Below are positions 11,304-21,944 of a DNA stretch of 64,000 nt, piece by piece. The notes under the pieces were generated by a model. That model searched no databases and had not been told where the DNA came from. It saw only the letters and a program-made list of their open reading frames with translations. The translations under genes and the position numbers were made by a program. How positions within the stretch are numbered: the stretch's first letter is position 1; every line of letters starts with the position of its first letter. The DNA comes from Paroedura picta (Eukaryota > Chordata > Lepidosauria > Squamata > Gekkonidae): positions 20,672,533 through 20,736,532 of the forward strand of contig NC_135369.1 in the NCBI RefSeq assembly GCF_049243985.1, written 5' to 3'.

Positions 11304-12196
11304 GTTTTTCTTTGTTCTCCACCCAATTGGGATGAACATCTTCAGGGGATGTAGTAACCCTTATCCATGGGATTCCTTGTACTGATTTCAAACAGATAGG
11401 AGAGAAAAGATCCTTGTTTTACAGACGATTAAAGACACAAGAGAGTCCTCTCCCATATTCCCCAATCCAATTGGGGTGATGTTTTCATAGACTGGATCCA
11501 GTTACAGAAGGTATGCTTGTTGCTGCTTTTCAGAAAGACAAGAGAAAGCTTGCTTTATAAGCAATTCACCTTTCCATCTCAGAGCTGAGAAAAGGCAGGC
11601 ATTAGATAAGCCTGGGAAATTGGCCCAATGAGTGTCTCAAGGCAGCGTTACAGAGTGGGTAGAGATCGACCTTGTGGACCATAAGACAAGCAGCCAGAGC
11701 TACTGGAGGAAGGAAGGAATTTTACATGCTTTGGAAGAAACAAGCCATGATACAGCATCCCAGCGAGTAATAGAAATGGAGTGCTCAAAATCCAACCAGC
11801 ACGGTCCTCTTGAGTGGCAGCATCGGTCTACCTTGTTGGTTGGTCAATGTGCCTGTCACATCATTGGCTGCCTTGGTCTCCCCCTGTTCCACTCCAGGGC
11901 CCTTGCCAGACAGGGCAGCACCAGAAGGCCAAGTTTTCTTCATTGTCTCCAAAATGTCATGCAATTTGGAGTTGTTTTGATATAATAATTAATTCCTTTT
12001 TAAATATAGTAGTGGTGGCAGAGTAAAACAGGACAGCTTGACACTGTATGAGATCTCTCTCTCTCTCTCAATTAAGTATTGTCAAGACACTTCCAACTTA
12101 AAGCAACCTTATGAATGAGTGACCTCCAAAATGCCCTCTCATTAACAGCCTTGGCCAGAGGGCTTGGTTTGAGTCCGTCCATCTCGTGTTGGTTGC

Positions 12197-12612
12197 ACCA
12201 GCTTGGTGGCGTGGTTAAGAGTGGTGGCTTCTAATCTGGCGGGCTGGGCTTGATTCCCTGCTCCTCCACAGGCAGCCCGCTGGGTGACCTTGGGCTCATC
12301 ACAGCCCTGATAGAGCTGTTATCACAGAGCAGAGCTCTCTCAGCCTCACCTACCTCCCAGGTTGTCTCTTGTGGGGAGAGGACGGGAAGGCGATGATAAG
12401 CCACTTTGAGACACAGTTCTTTTAGAGCTCTCTGAACCCCAACTGCCTCCCAGCGTGTCCGTTGTGGGCAGAGGAGGGGAAGATGGCGATGGTAAGCCAC
12501 TTTGAAACACAGTTCTCTTAGAGCTCTCTGAGCCCCAACTACCTCTCAAGGTGTCTGTTGTGGGGAGAGGAAGGGAAAGATGTTTGTAAATCACTTTGGG
12601 GCTCCTTTGAGC
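12197..12612 (+). repeat. tRNA-derived SINE with triplicated tail
   Basis: Normal head and middle, but the tail block (tgtctnttgtggggagagg through cactttgagacacagttct and the next agctctctgaaccccaact) occurs three times in tandem, with units of about 115 bases. Confidence 0.75.
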
Positions 12613-12830
12613 ATGAAAACCATCTTCTCTAGTCCAGGTCCAACAGGGAAGCCCTCAGTCCAAAAAGTCAATTCCAAGAATTGGCAGACAGGGGAGGGAG
12701 AGACCCCAGGAGGGGTTGGGGTGGACAGGCTGCTGGGCCATCCAGGACCCTGGACAGATCACAGGAGGTCTGGAAGGTTGCCAGCCAGTGTCGCTCCTGC
12801 AAGGATGAGGAAGCGGGTAAAGGCCTACAT

Positions 12831-12889
12831 CAGGGGTAGTCAAATTGCGGCCCTCTGTGGACTACAGTTCCCATGAGCCCCTGCCAGCG
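12831..12889. repeat. Palindromic hAT MITE, left arm only
   Basis: caggggtagtcaaattgcgg to cccctgccagcg; the right arm is absent. Confidence 0.7.
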
Positions 12890-13504
12890 TTCCAAAGGAT
12901 CAGTAAATTGGACTTCTTCAGCCAGGTATTTGGTTGGTGTCGCTGATTTACAGAACAACGTCAAACTGGCCTCCTCCCACAAGAGCCCAAAACAGCCCTC
13001 CAACTGGAATAAAAGGAATCACGAATATATCTGCACATAAGCTTATATTAGCACTCTCAGAATCCTATGCATTTTATAATTTTATTTGTTTTGATTTAAG
13101 GATTAACGTTTTAATGTAGCTTATATGTAGTAAACCACCCTGAGGCTGTACCCTAGTAATAAATCCTAGTATTAAAACAAACAAACAAATAACTTTGAGA
13201 ACCACCATGTTTTATATCTGAGGTGCAAACTTCCGTGTGAGCACACACTTCCTCGGACACAACACAGCTGCCCTTCCTGAATCAGTTTTGCACAGTTCAT
13301 GGAAAGCCAGGAGAGTGGGAGCTTTCCTAACCTCCTGCTTGAGGAGGGTCATGGACTAGCAGAATAAAACTGACATTAACAGAGTCACTATAAGAATATA
13401 TATACAATCCTCCATTAAGAGAGCAAAGACAGCTCATGAGGCCTTGAGGTGTATCAACAGAGGCGTAGCTTCCAAGTAGCAAGAGGTCATAGTCCTGCCG
13501 GACA

Positions 13505-14025
13505 CGCACTGTTCAGACCACTCCTGGAGTACTACTATGTGTGGTTCTGAAGTTTTCACTTCAAAAAGGACGTGGCCAAAACTGAGAGGATGCAGAGGGG
13601 AGCGATGAGAATGATCTGGGGCCTGAGAATCAAGCCCTGCAAGGAAAGGCTGAGGGACTTGGGAATGTTCAACCTAGAGAAGAGGAGGCTGAGAGGGGAT
13701 GGGATGGCTGTCTTGAAGTACTTGAAAGGAGGTCACTTGGAGGAGGGCAGAGACCAGGTCCTGTTGGCAGCAGAGGAGAGGGTCCACAATAATGGCTTTA
13801 AACTATGTGTAGAAGGAATTACCTATATGTTAGGAAAACATTTGTTGCAGTAAGAGCAATTCAGGCCTGGAATTGGCTGCCTAGGGATGTGGTGCATTCT
13901 TCCTCACCGACAGTCTTCAAGGAGTGGTTGGATAAACTCTTGACAGGGATGCTCTAGGCTGAGCCTGCATCCAGCAGGGAGTTGCACTAGATGACCTCTG
14001 TGGGACCTTCCAGCTCTATGATTCT
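13505..14025 (+). repeat. CR1-type LINE, 3' part
   Basis: Encodes recognisable end-of-ORF2 residues in more than one frame (AKTERMQRGAMRM, EKRRLRGDG), then the tail gatgacctctgtgggacctt and ctctatgattct. Truncated and frame-broken. Confidence 0.75.
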
Positions 14026-14259
14026 TTTTACAAAGCAAATATGTGTCACTACATCAATATTATGTTTCAGCAGACTCTGGGAGCTGCACAAACTCCGGCA
14101 ACTCTGCTTGAGATTTCAGATACAAGGTCTGCAAGAAGGAAGGAGGGACACCATTCTTCCGAACTTCCTAGGATGTTTTTGGAGAAGAGGCGTAATCAAT
14201 ATATATACATCTAAGATCATCATAGGGGTGCTCTAGAGGCAAAATTCAGGCTGGGGTGG

Positions 14260-14386
14260 GTCCATATTCACCTCTGTGGGCTCTCTGATTTGTGAGTGTC
14301 CTGCACAGTGCAGGGGGTTGGACTAGATGACCCAGGAGGTCCCTTCCAACTCTATGGTTCTTTGATTCTATGATTGTATGATTCTG
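14260..14386 (+). repeat. CR1-type LINE 3' end
   Basis: gggggttggactagatgacc, then ccaactctatggttc and the attctatgatt repeats. Confidence 0.75.
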
Positions 14387-14662
14387 AAACTAATCTGATC
14401 TTCTTCTAGGGCTTTTTCCTGCTTTACTGCCGCAATCTCCCTTATATAAAATATGCAATGGGAAAGGCCTCTGGGTGGGACCTACATTCTTGCATTCTGC
14501 AAAGCAACAACTGCATTAATGGCGCTATGTCTGGTAAGTAAATATATAAAGCTACACCTGCCTTTCCTTTATAGAAGTTTCCTACTCTCCAACCACTAGG
14601 AAATGCAACCACCCCCCGGCATGTTTCACTTCAAATTTATGTCTAGTTGGTTTAACATTGCA

Positions 14663-14698
<36 letters not shown>
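14663..14698. repeat. (ATT)n microsatellite
   Basis: About 12 tandem triplets. Confidence 0.9.
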
Positions 14699-14827
14699 TT
14701 CTGCTTAAAGAGATCTATACATTCGGATTAGCGCTGGAGACAGATTAGCACTGCTGGCTTTTAAAAATTTGCAGTGGGAGTAGCCTTATTAATTTTTTGG
14801 AAAATGTCTTTGTCCCAGTAGCTCTCT

Positions 14828-15005
14828 AAAGGTAAAGGTAAAGGTATCCCCTGTGCAAGCACCGAGTCATGTCTGACCCTTGGGGTGACGCCCTCCAGCG
14901 TTTTCATGGCACACTCAATACGGGGTGGTTTGCCAGTGCCTTCCCCAGTCATGACCGTTTACCCCCCAGCAAGCTGGGTCCTCACTGGGTACTCATGCCT
15001 AGAGT
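14828..15005 (-). repeat. Sauria-type SINE, 3' part
   Basis: On the minus strand it holds the tail with a Bov-B-like end: tgactcggtgcttgcacagg followed by ggatacctttacc. The tRNA head is missing. Nearly identical to 18095-18385 over the shared part. Confidence 0.75.
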
Positions 15006-15639
15006 AGCTCTCTAGGCAACCTCAAATGCGTTTTCCCATTAGCACCTTCTAATCTAATGTACTTTCTTCAGCGTGTCCTGTGTTTTTTTATTTTGAGGCG
15101 GCTGGCTTTGAGCTTCTCCAGAAGCCCTGAAACACCCCCTCCCCCTCCATTTTTTTTGGTACTTTGAACTGAACACCCAGTCTCAAGAAGAGTCCGGATG
15201 AAAAGCTTTCTCGCTATTCCAAATGCTCTCGTTGGTTTTAACAAAAGATGCTCCGCCGGAGAGAGTACTAGGTAGCCTTCTAGTGCCACCTCGTGGTCAA
15301 CCTGTGTGAAAACCCTACCTCCTATATTACAACAGTGCAATCCTACAGAGCATTCCATCCTCCTAATCTTCCTGAAGTCAATGGAGGTACACTGATTTAA
15401 CTCTGTTTTGGATTGCACTGTAGGTTTGGAAGCCGGATTGAAGAAGGAATGAGAAAGAAAACAATACAGTGTCGATCTAGCCAAAATGAAGGGCCTTGAA
15501 AACCCATTGATTTCAATGGGAGCTTTCCACTAATTTATGTTTGTTTTTAAACTAAGTATACGGTGACTGGGCAGGGATTCTAGTTTTTTTAGGGAGGAGC
15601 ATCATCTGGGCATGGAGCTGGGGTCACTGTGAGCGGGCA

Positions 15640-15690
15640 GGCAGTTGTGAATTTCCTGCAATCTGCATGGGGTTTGGACTAGATGACCCT
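15640..15690 (+). repeat. CR1-type LINE tail fragment
   Basis: Short match, gcatggggtttggactagat. Confidence 0.45.
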
Positions 15691-15786
15691 GGTGGTTTCA
15701 AGGGTTGCAGGGGCTGCGGGGGGATTGTTATAATGTTATTTTATTGTTGTCCACTGCCATGAGTCAACTGTCTGAGAGTGTGCAGC

Positions 15787-15787
15787 A

Positions 15788-15847
<60 letters not shown>
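15787..15847. repeat. (AAAG)n microsatellite
   Basis: About 15 tandem units. Confidence 0.95.
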
Positions 15848-16370
15848 ATAATAGATTCACAGAATAATAGAGTTGGAAGGGAGCACCTGTGTCATTTAGA
15901 AGAAGAAGAAGAGTTGGTTCCTATATACTGCTTGTCTCTACCCGAAGAAGTCTCAAAGTGGCTGACAATCGCCTTCTCTTTCCTCTAGTCCAACCCCCTG
16001 CACTATACAGGACATCCACATCCCAATCGCTCATCCACTCTAAGCTGCCACCCCCTTGAACCTTCACAGAATCAGCCTCTCCATCAGATGGCTATCTAGC
16101 CTCTGTTTAAACATTTCCAAAGTTGGAGAACCCACTACCTCCTGAGGAAGCCTGTTCCACTGAGAAACCACTCTGACTGTCAGGAACTTCTTCCGGATGT
16201 TTAGATGGAATTTCTTTTGAATTAATTTCATCCTATTCATTCTGGTCTGTCCCTCCGGGGCAAGAGAGAACAACTCTGCTCCGTCCTCTATATGGCAGCC
16301 TTTAAATACTTGTAGATGGCTATCAGATCCCCTCTCAGTCGTCTCCTCTCCAGGCAAAGAAAGAAAGAAA
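15848..16370 (-). repeat. CR1-type LINE 3' part with SINE fragment inserted
   Basis: The CR1 tail starts at 15848. It is interrupted at about 15898-15987 by the end of a tRNA-derived SINE (agttggttcctatatactgc), then resumes with tagtccaaccccctgc. Reversed ORF2 end: [20 protein letters not shown]. Confidence 0.75.
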
Positions 16371-17280
16371 CCTTCCCAACTCTCTGATTCTCAGCCTCCC
16401 ACTGAAATTGATGGGATTCGAATGTACTTCACGGTGTCAGGCTTGCATCTTATTGCTCGGAATGGAAATGTCGGTGTTGTGAATATAGACACGGAGCGAA
16501 AGTTAATTCCCAAGGATAATACGTTTGCAAAACATCTACTTAGCTGCCATTTAAGATTCAAACCCCAATTGAAGATTTTGGATCCTAGGAATGATTTCTG
16601 GGACACTAGAGAGCCTCTGCATGTGCTCCCACTCCTGCTAAGCCTTCTGTTGGCAGAACAGCAACAGTTTTCAAAAAGGCCTTGCAAAAAATCAAAGTGG
16701 AAGCAGAAATGGGAGAGACAGCAGAGGCTGCAGAATCTACAAGGGATCTGCACAGTTCACAAGATCCAAGCCCATTGATTTGAATTTGTACATAAAAAGC
16801 TTAACTCAGACAGTGGTCATTTGGTCCATCCGCCTGCACAATGCAGGAAATTCACAGCTACCCCCCCTACACACACACACACACACACACACATTTCCCC
16901 CATGATCCTGTTAGCAGGGTAAATAAGTCAAGGATATGCACACGCTGTGTTTTAGGTTAAAGGAGGTAAAAGGATTTATTTATGGAAGGACATTCTGTGA
17001 TAATACAGAGAGAGATAGGATAGAAGAGACTGAGAAGCTTGCATGAAGAAGGAGGAAATTGCCCTAAGAGTATCAGTCTAAGGACAGACAAGAAAGCACA
17101 CTTAAAAGGGTAGAAAGGTCCTGAACTCTCTGACCTATCTAACAGCCCTCTGGCTGCCCCCTTCAGGGTCTTCCTCTCTTTTTGTCTTTGTACACCAGAC
17201 ATTGCCGATTCCAACAGATCCCAGCCAATCATATCTTTAATAGTCAGTTCTTGCTGGGAAAAATCCCTACCTGGCCACCA
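16371..17280. other. Mostly unique sequence, (CA)n at 16869-16893
   Basis: One dinucleotide run and otherwise no repeat or exon I can name. Open frames on both strands at 16391-16778 show no family resemblance. Confidence 0.5.
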
Positions 17281-17312
17281 CCTAAAAGCACTTGATGGGC
17301 ACCATTAAAGAA

Positions 17313-17420
17313 GGAGGAGGAGAAGGAGGAGGAGGAGGAGGAGGAGGAGGAGAAGGAGAAGGAGAAGGAGAAGGAGAAGGAGAAGGAGAAGGAGAAGGAG
17401 AAGGAGAAGGAGAAGGAGAA
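17313..17420. repeat. (GGA)n/(GAGAAG)n purine microsatellite
   Basis: About 108 bases of pure purine repeat directly before a SINE tail, probably grown from the SINE's (AAG)n end. Confidence 0.92.
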
Positions 17421-17426
17421 AGAGAT

Positions 17427-17693
17427 TTGGTTCTTATATGTTGCTTTTCTCTACCCGAAGGAGTCTCAAAGCGGCTTATAGTAGCCTTCCCTTTCCTCTC
17501 CCCACAACAGGCACCCTGTGAGGTGGGTGAGGCTGAGAGAGCGCTGATATCACTGCTCGGCCAGAACAGCTTTATCAGTGCTGTGGTGAGCCCAAGGTCC
17601 CCCAGCTGGCTGCATGTGGGGGAGTGCAGAATCGAACCTGGCATGCCAGATTAGAAGTCCGCACTCCTAACCACTACACCAAACTGGCTCTCT
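17427..17693 (-). repeat. tRNA-derived SINE (abundant family)
   Basis: Near full-length reversed copy. Confidence 0.85.
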
Positions 17694-18094
17694 AAAGGGA
17701 CCCCAGAGGTAAGGGCTTGGTGTTTTATTCCCCTTCCCCTTTTAAAGCAGGATGTTGAGGGGAAGCTACCAAAAGGCATGCACTTTTAAAAGTAATTAGG
17801 GCAATGGGAAGGGAGGCCGACTCAGAGCAGTAATGAATGCCTCACCCTCCTTCCGCACCTAAGGAGGAGTAGCTTATTTTAGCATAGAAGGAGAAGCAGC
17901 TCTGTCAAGTTATGTGAGATTTCACCTACCCTGTTTCCCCAGATCAAGGTGTTAAGATTGGCGGTGCAAACTGGGTGGGTGGGGAAGTTCATCCAGTTCA
18001 GATCAGGTCGTTAGGAGCAAGAGGACTGCAAAAGAGGGGGGGTGGATGAGCCAGCAAGCAGTTTGCAGGAGCCCAATGGTGCTCCTGCTGAGAA

Positions 18095-18385
18095 CAGCAA
18101 CGGTAAAGGTAAAGGTATCCCCTGTGCAAGCACCGAGTCATGTCTGACCCTTGGGGTGACGCCCTCCAGCGTTTTCATGGCAGACTCAATACGGGGTGGT
18201 TTGCCAGTGCCTTCCCCAGTCATTACCGTTTACCCCCCAGCAAGCTGGGTACTCATTTTACTGACCTCGGAAGGATGGAAGGCTGAGTCAACCTTGAGCC
18301 GGCTGCTGGGATCGAACTCCCAGCCTCATGGGCAGAGCTTTCAGACTGCATGTCTGCTGCCTTACCACTCTGAGCCACAAGAGGC
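18095..18385 (-). repeat. Sauria-type SINE, near full length
   Basis: On the minus strand: tRNA-like head (gtggctcagagtggtaaggc, then gggagttcgatcccag), a body with ggctcaaggttgactcagcc, and a tail ending tgcttgcacaggggatacct. The tail resembles the Bov-B LINE 3' end that such SINEs are known to borrow. Confidence 0.82.
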
Positions 18386-18931
18386 TCTTGAAGGATATTA
18401 AGCATTGGTAAAGGGTTAATATCCAGAAATACTACATACTTAGAGGGCACGATAAAAACCAAGGGATTTGTGGCCCCTCCAAAGGGGTAGAATAGGAAGG
18501 ATGCGAATCACATGCCAAGTAATCTGTTCCAAATCTGGGTCAAATCTGAGATGTTATCTAGCCCAATCCCTTCCTCAAAGCAAGAAACTTAAAGGAAAAG
18601 TATTTCCGACAGACAGTTTGCTGTTCGAAGACCTCCAGGGACAAGGAAGTAGGAAAGACCCCTGGAACTGTTTTAGTTGGTGCAGCCCCTGCTCAAAGGC
18701 CGGAACACGGCTCTTTCTCCACGTGGCTGAGTTTGGGAAGACATCGGAAGGGGAGGATCAAAGCTGTCATCCAAGTGTCGTCAATGAAATGGGTCACAAT
18801 TCTTCTGCCACCATCCAATCCGAGTCTCTCGGCTCCTAGCCCAGCCCTCTAACCACTATGCCACACTGGCCCTTGCAAATAATTTTACGGGTAGGTGCAC
18901 CTGGAGTCCTGCCAGTTAGGACACGGGAAGA

Positions 18932-19190
18932 GGATTCCAAGAAGAAGAGGGGTTTTGTATACCTTGCTTTTCTCTACCTGAAGGAGTCTCAAAGCGGCTT
19001 ACAGTCGCCTTCCCTTTCCTCTCCCCACAACAGACACCCTGTGATGTAGGTGGGTGAAGCTGATAAAGCTCTGACAGAACTTCTCTGTGAAAACAGCATT
19101 ATCAGAACTGTGATGAGCCCAAGGTTGCATGTGGGGGAGCGGGGAATCAAACCCGGCTCAGCAGATTAGATGCTGCCACTGTTAACCACG
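18932..19190 (-). repeat. tRNA-derived SINE (abundant family)
   Basis: Reversed copy, slightly diverged. Confidence 0.8.
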
Positions 19191-19194
19191 ACAC

Positions 19195-19277
19195 CAGGGG
19201 TGGCCAAACTGTGTGTCTTCTGGTGTCCATGGACTGCAATTATTATGAGCCCCTGCCAGTTCATGGACACCAGTTTA
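19195..19277. repeat. Palindromic hAT MITE, internally deleted
   Basis: caggggtggccaaactgtgt followed by the ccatggactgcaatt block; most of the right arm is gone. Confidence 0.55.
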
Positions 19278-19544
19278 TGCCCAGCATGAAAGACTGCATG
19301 GAGATATGCCGGACATGAAACAATGTAATATCAAACTGACCACTAGAGGGAGGAAAACACATGCAGGACAGACCCCCACCCCCAAAGAAACAGGAACACG
19401 CAAGGGAGAAAAACCAGAATGTGGAAAACCGAGAACGAAATAAACAAAAAGCCTTCTGCTTTTCTCCTGGTAGAGAATGCATTCTCTATTAGAGGGTGGC
19501 TTCTTAATAATGTTGGGAAAAAGCACCATTACCAGATGGTTTTA

Positions 19545-19735
19545 TAGAATCATAGAGTTGGAAGGGGCCATACAGGCCATCTAGTCCAACCCCCTGCTCA
19601 ACACAGGATCAGCCCTAAGCATCCTAAAGCATCCAAGAAAAGTGTGTATCCAACCTTTGCTTGAAGACTGCCAGTGAGGGGGAGCTCACCACCTCCTTAG
19701 GCAGCCTATTCCACTGCTGAACTACTCTGACTGTG
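19545..19735 (-). repeat. CR1-type LINE 3' end
   Basis: atagaatcatagagttggaa, then ggccatctagtccaaccccc and the ORF2 end. Confidence 0.8.
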
Positions 19736-19745
19736 AATCATAAAC

Positions 19746-19905
19746 AAATCATAGAATCATAGAGTTGCAAGGGGCCATCCAGGCCATCTAGACCAACCCC
19801 CTGCTCCACGCAGGATCAGCCTAAAGCATCCAGGATAAGTCTCTGCCCAGCCTCTGCTTGAAGACTGCTCACCACCTACTTAGGCAGCCGATTCCACTGC
19901 TGATA
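19746..19905 (-). repeat. CR1-type LINE 3' end, second adjacent copy
   Basis: A second, independently diverged tail begins about 10 bases after the first. Confidence 0.78.
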
Positions 19906-20262
19906 CTGTATTTACATGCAATGTACACCATATTTACAATTCATACTTTCATGTATAAGGACCGTGATCAAGATATTCCGTACCATAATATTTACCGTTA
20001 CTAAGTGTGGGTGTGAAACGAGACAGCTGAGAGGAGGAAAGCAGATTCATTTGAAATGTGGGGCTGGAGGAGAGTTTTACGGATGCCGCGAGCCACCAAG
20101 ATGACAAACCAGTGGGTTCTAGACCGACTCTAGCCTGACCTCTCCCTAGAAACAAAAATTACTAAACTGAGGCGATGGTAGTTTGACCACTTTAGGAGAA
20201 GACAAGAGTCCCTGGGGAAAGTGGAAGGCAGCCAGAAAAGAGGAGGGGGGGTGAGGAGGAGA

Positions 20263-20330
20263 GAGCCAGCTTGGTGTAGTGGTTAGGAGCGCAGACTTCT
20301 AATCTGGCAAGCTGGGTACTGGTCCTCGTC
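20263..20330 (+). repeat. tRNA-derived SINE, head only
   Basis: gagccagcttggtgtagtgg to gcaagctgggta; cut off by the following element. Confidence 0.7.
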
Positions 20331-20334
20331 CTCC

Positions 20335-20597
20335 TCCCCAGCTGCTGCCGGCCCACCTTTGGTGCTCTCCGGTGGCTGCCATGGCTGGGGCTCCCCCTCA
20401 GCGTGGCACTGTGCAGCTGCTGCTGGCAGCGCCCCCCAGCAGGCGGCGGGAAGTCAGGGGCGCTGGTGGGAAAGCAAGCAGAGCAGGGGCTCAGGCGGCG
20501 ACGTCCTTTGGCAAAAGAATCCCCCCTCCCACCTGGGCCTCAGTAAAATTGTCAAGCGTGGACCGGACCCCGGTGATAAAAAGATTGGGGACCACTG
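20335..20597 (-). repeat. hAT-like element, GC-rich
   Basis: Ends in ggtgataaaaagattgggga and ccactg, the reverse of the CAGTGGTCCCCAACC terminus seen at 26646. The body is GC-rich with long chance open frames. Confidence 0.5.
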
Positions 20598-20869
20598 CAG
20601 TTCCCCAAGCTAGCTCCAGCTTGAGAGGGATGGACTCAGTCAAGGAAGCCACGGCCCTCCGTTGGCAAGCCCTGAGCCAGGCTGTTCACAAAGGAGCTTT
20701 TGGGAGGGCAGAGTCCCTAATTTGGAATAAGTGGTGGCCACGCTCTTGAGAAGGGGCTTCCAGAGGCAGGCAAAGGCCTGACACCCTTCCAGAAACATAG
20801 CCAAGTGATGCCCTGCAGGACGGCATTTGTGAAACAGAGTAATAGGATCACACCCACAGGTGAGCACGT

Positions 20870-21105
20870 TATGACAAACATTTGCTCTTTGCTTCTTTAT
20901 TTCTTTCTTCCCTAATGGGGACTCAAAGCTGCAGACATCGTTCTCTTCTCCTGAATTTTATCCCCACAACAACCCTGTGAGGTAGGTTAGGTTGAGAGTA
21001 TGTTACTGGCTCAAGGTCATCCAGTGTACTTTCACTGCAGAGTAGGGATCAGAACCCGCTTCTCCTGGATCTTAGCCCGGCACTGCACCATGCTGATTCT
21101 TCTGC
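20870..21105 (-). repeat. Old MIR-like SINE
   Basis: Core-like blocks ccccacaacaaccctgtgag and ggctcaaggtcatccag, then gatcagaacccgc. Strongly diverged. Confidence 0.55.
20896..20901 (-). other. Candidate RHBG polyadenylation signal
   Basis: Minus-strand AATAAA about 970 bases beyond the RHBG stop. It lies at the edge of an old MIR-like SINE, so it may be chance; no other clear AATAAA was noticed nearer to the stop. Confidence 0.25.
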
Positions 21106-21344
21106 TCCAGGGCATATGATCGCTCTTGTGTTGTTGGTTTCAGGAATTCTAGTAGGGCGTAATCTCTAGCCAGAGTTTTTGCTTTGCCCGCTAGAAGTAC
21201 TGAACGTTAAAAAGTGGTGTTGGAGCACCATCAGGATGGCGGCCATCAGACATTCGTGGTGAGATCTTTGCCAGCTGAGAGGGGGGGGGGAAGAGAGAGA
21301 GCCTTACACTTCCCTGATCCTTCTATGGAGCAATGTGAGACATT

Positions 21345-21445
21345 GGCTTAGAGAGAAAGTGTCAGCTTAGCATGCAGGAGGTCCCAAGTCCAAACCCAGC
21401 ACCTCCAGGGTGAAGGACCAGGCAGTGGGTGATGTGAAAGACCTT
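21345..21445 (+). repeat. tRNA-derived SINE fragment (second squamate family)
   Basis: agcatgcaggaggtcccaag, then gcacctccagggtgaagg and gtgatgtgaaagacc. Confidence 0.5.
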
Positions 21446-21869
21446 TCTCTGCCTGAGATGCCCAGACATCGCAAGGCACATTCATGTGTGTTCATGTGAG
21501 ATACTTCCATGTGTGACTCGTGAGGCCAGAGATCAGACTTTGTGTGTGTGTGGGGGGCCTCTTGGGTTCTCCAAACAGTCAAAGCCTTCTTTTAAGACAA
21601 CCCTGAACTCCAGAGTCTGTTGCAGTGAACCACAGATACCAGGAAGCTTGAGAATATGTGAGGCTGCCTCTTTGTTCATGCGCAGTATGCTTTTTCCCCT
21701 CCTCCGGTGAGCAATCACGGCCAATCCATCTGGCTGGGTCTCTGAGCCTTCCAAAGACCTGATCCTGAGCACCTCTTCCTTTAGCAAGGCAGCCGGTGCT
21801 TAAAAGACCGTGACTGGTCCCCTGTGCTCCTCCGGCTCCCGACCTTGTGGCTCCCCTGGATGAATTCCA

Positions 21870-21944
21870 TCAGGCTCTCGTGTCTCTGTCCGGTTCCTTC
21901 GCATCCCGCAAGCACTGGAACCCCTCGTGATGATCCTCAGGGAT
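21870..21944 (-). CDS. RHBG: RHBG exon 10 (C-terminus and stop)
   Basis: Acceptor GTGCACAG, then [24 protein letters not shown] and TGA. Human RHBG ends with a VPGEHED... segment and DTQA, so length, acidic start and last residues agree. RHCG ends differently, with a proline-rich tail. This is the least conserved exon; its call rests on phase, position and the DTxA ending. Confidence 0.72.
   Translation of the reverse strand: MPEDHHEGFQCLRDAKEPDRDTRA

Noticed and set aside
17292-17654. Open frames rich in Gly/Glu or Ser/Pro
   Set aside because: Translations of the purine microsatellite and the adjoining SINE.
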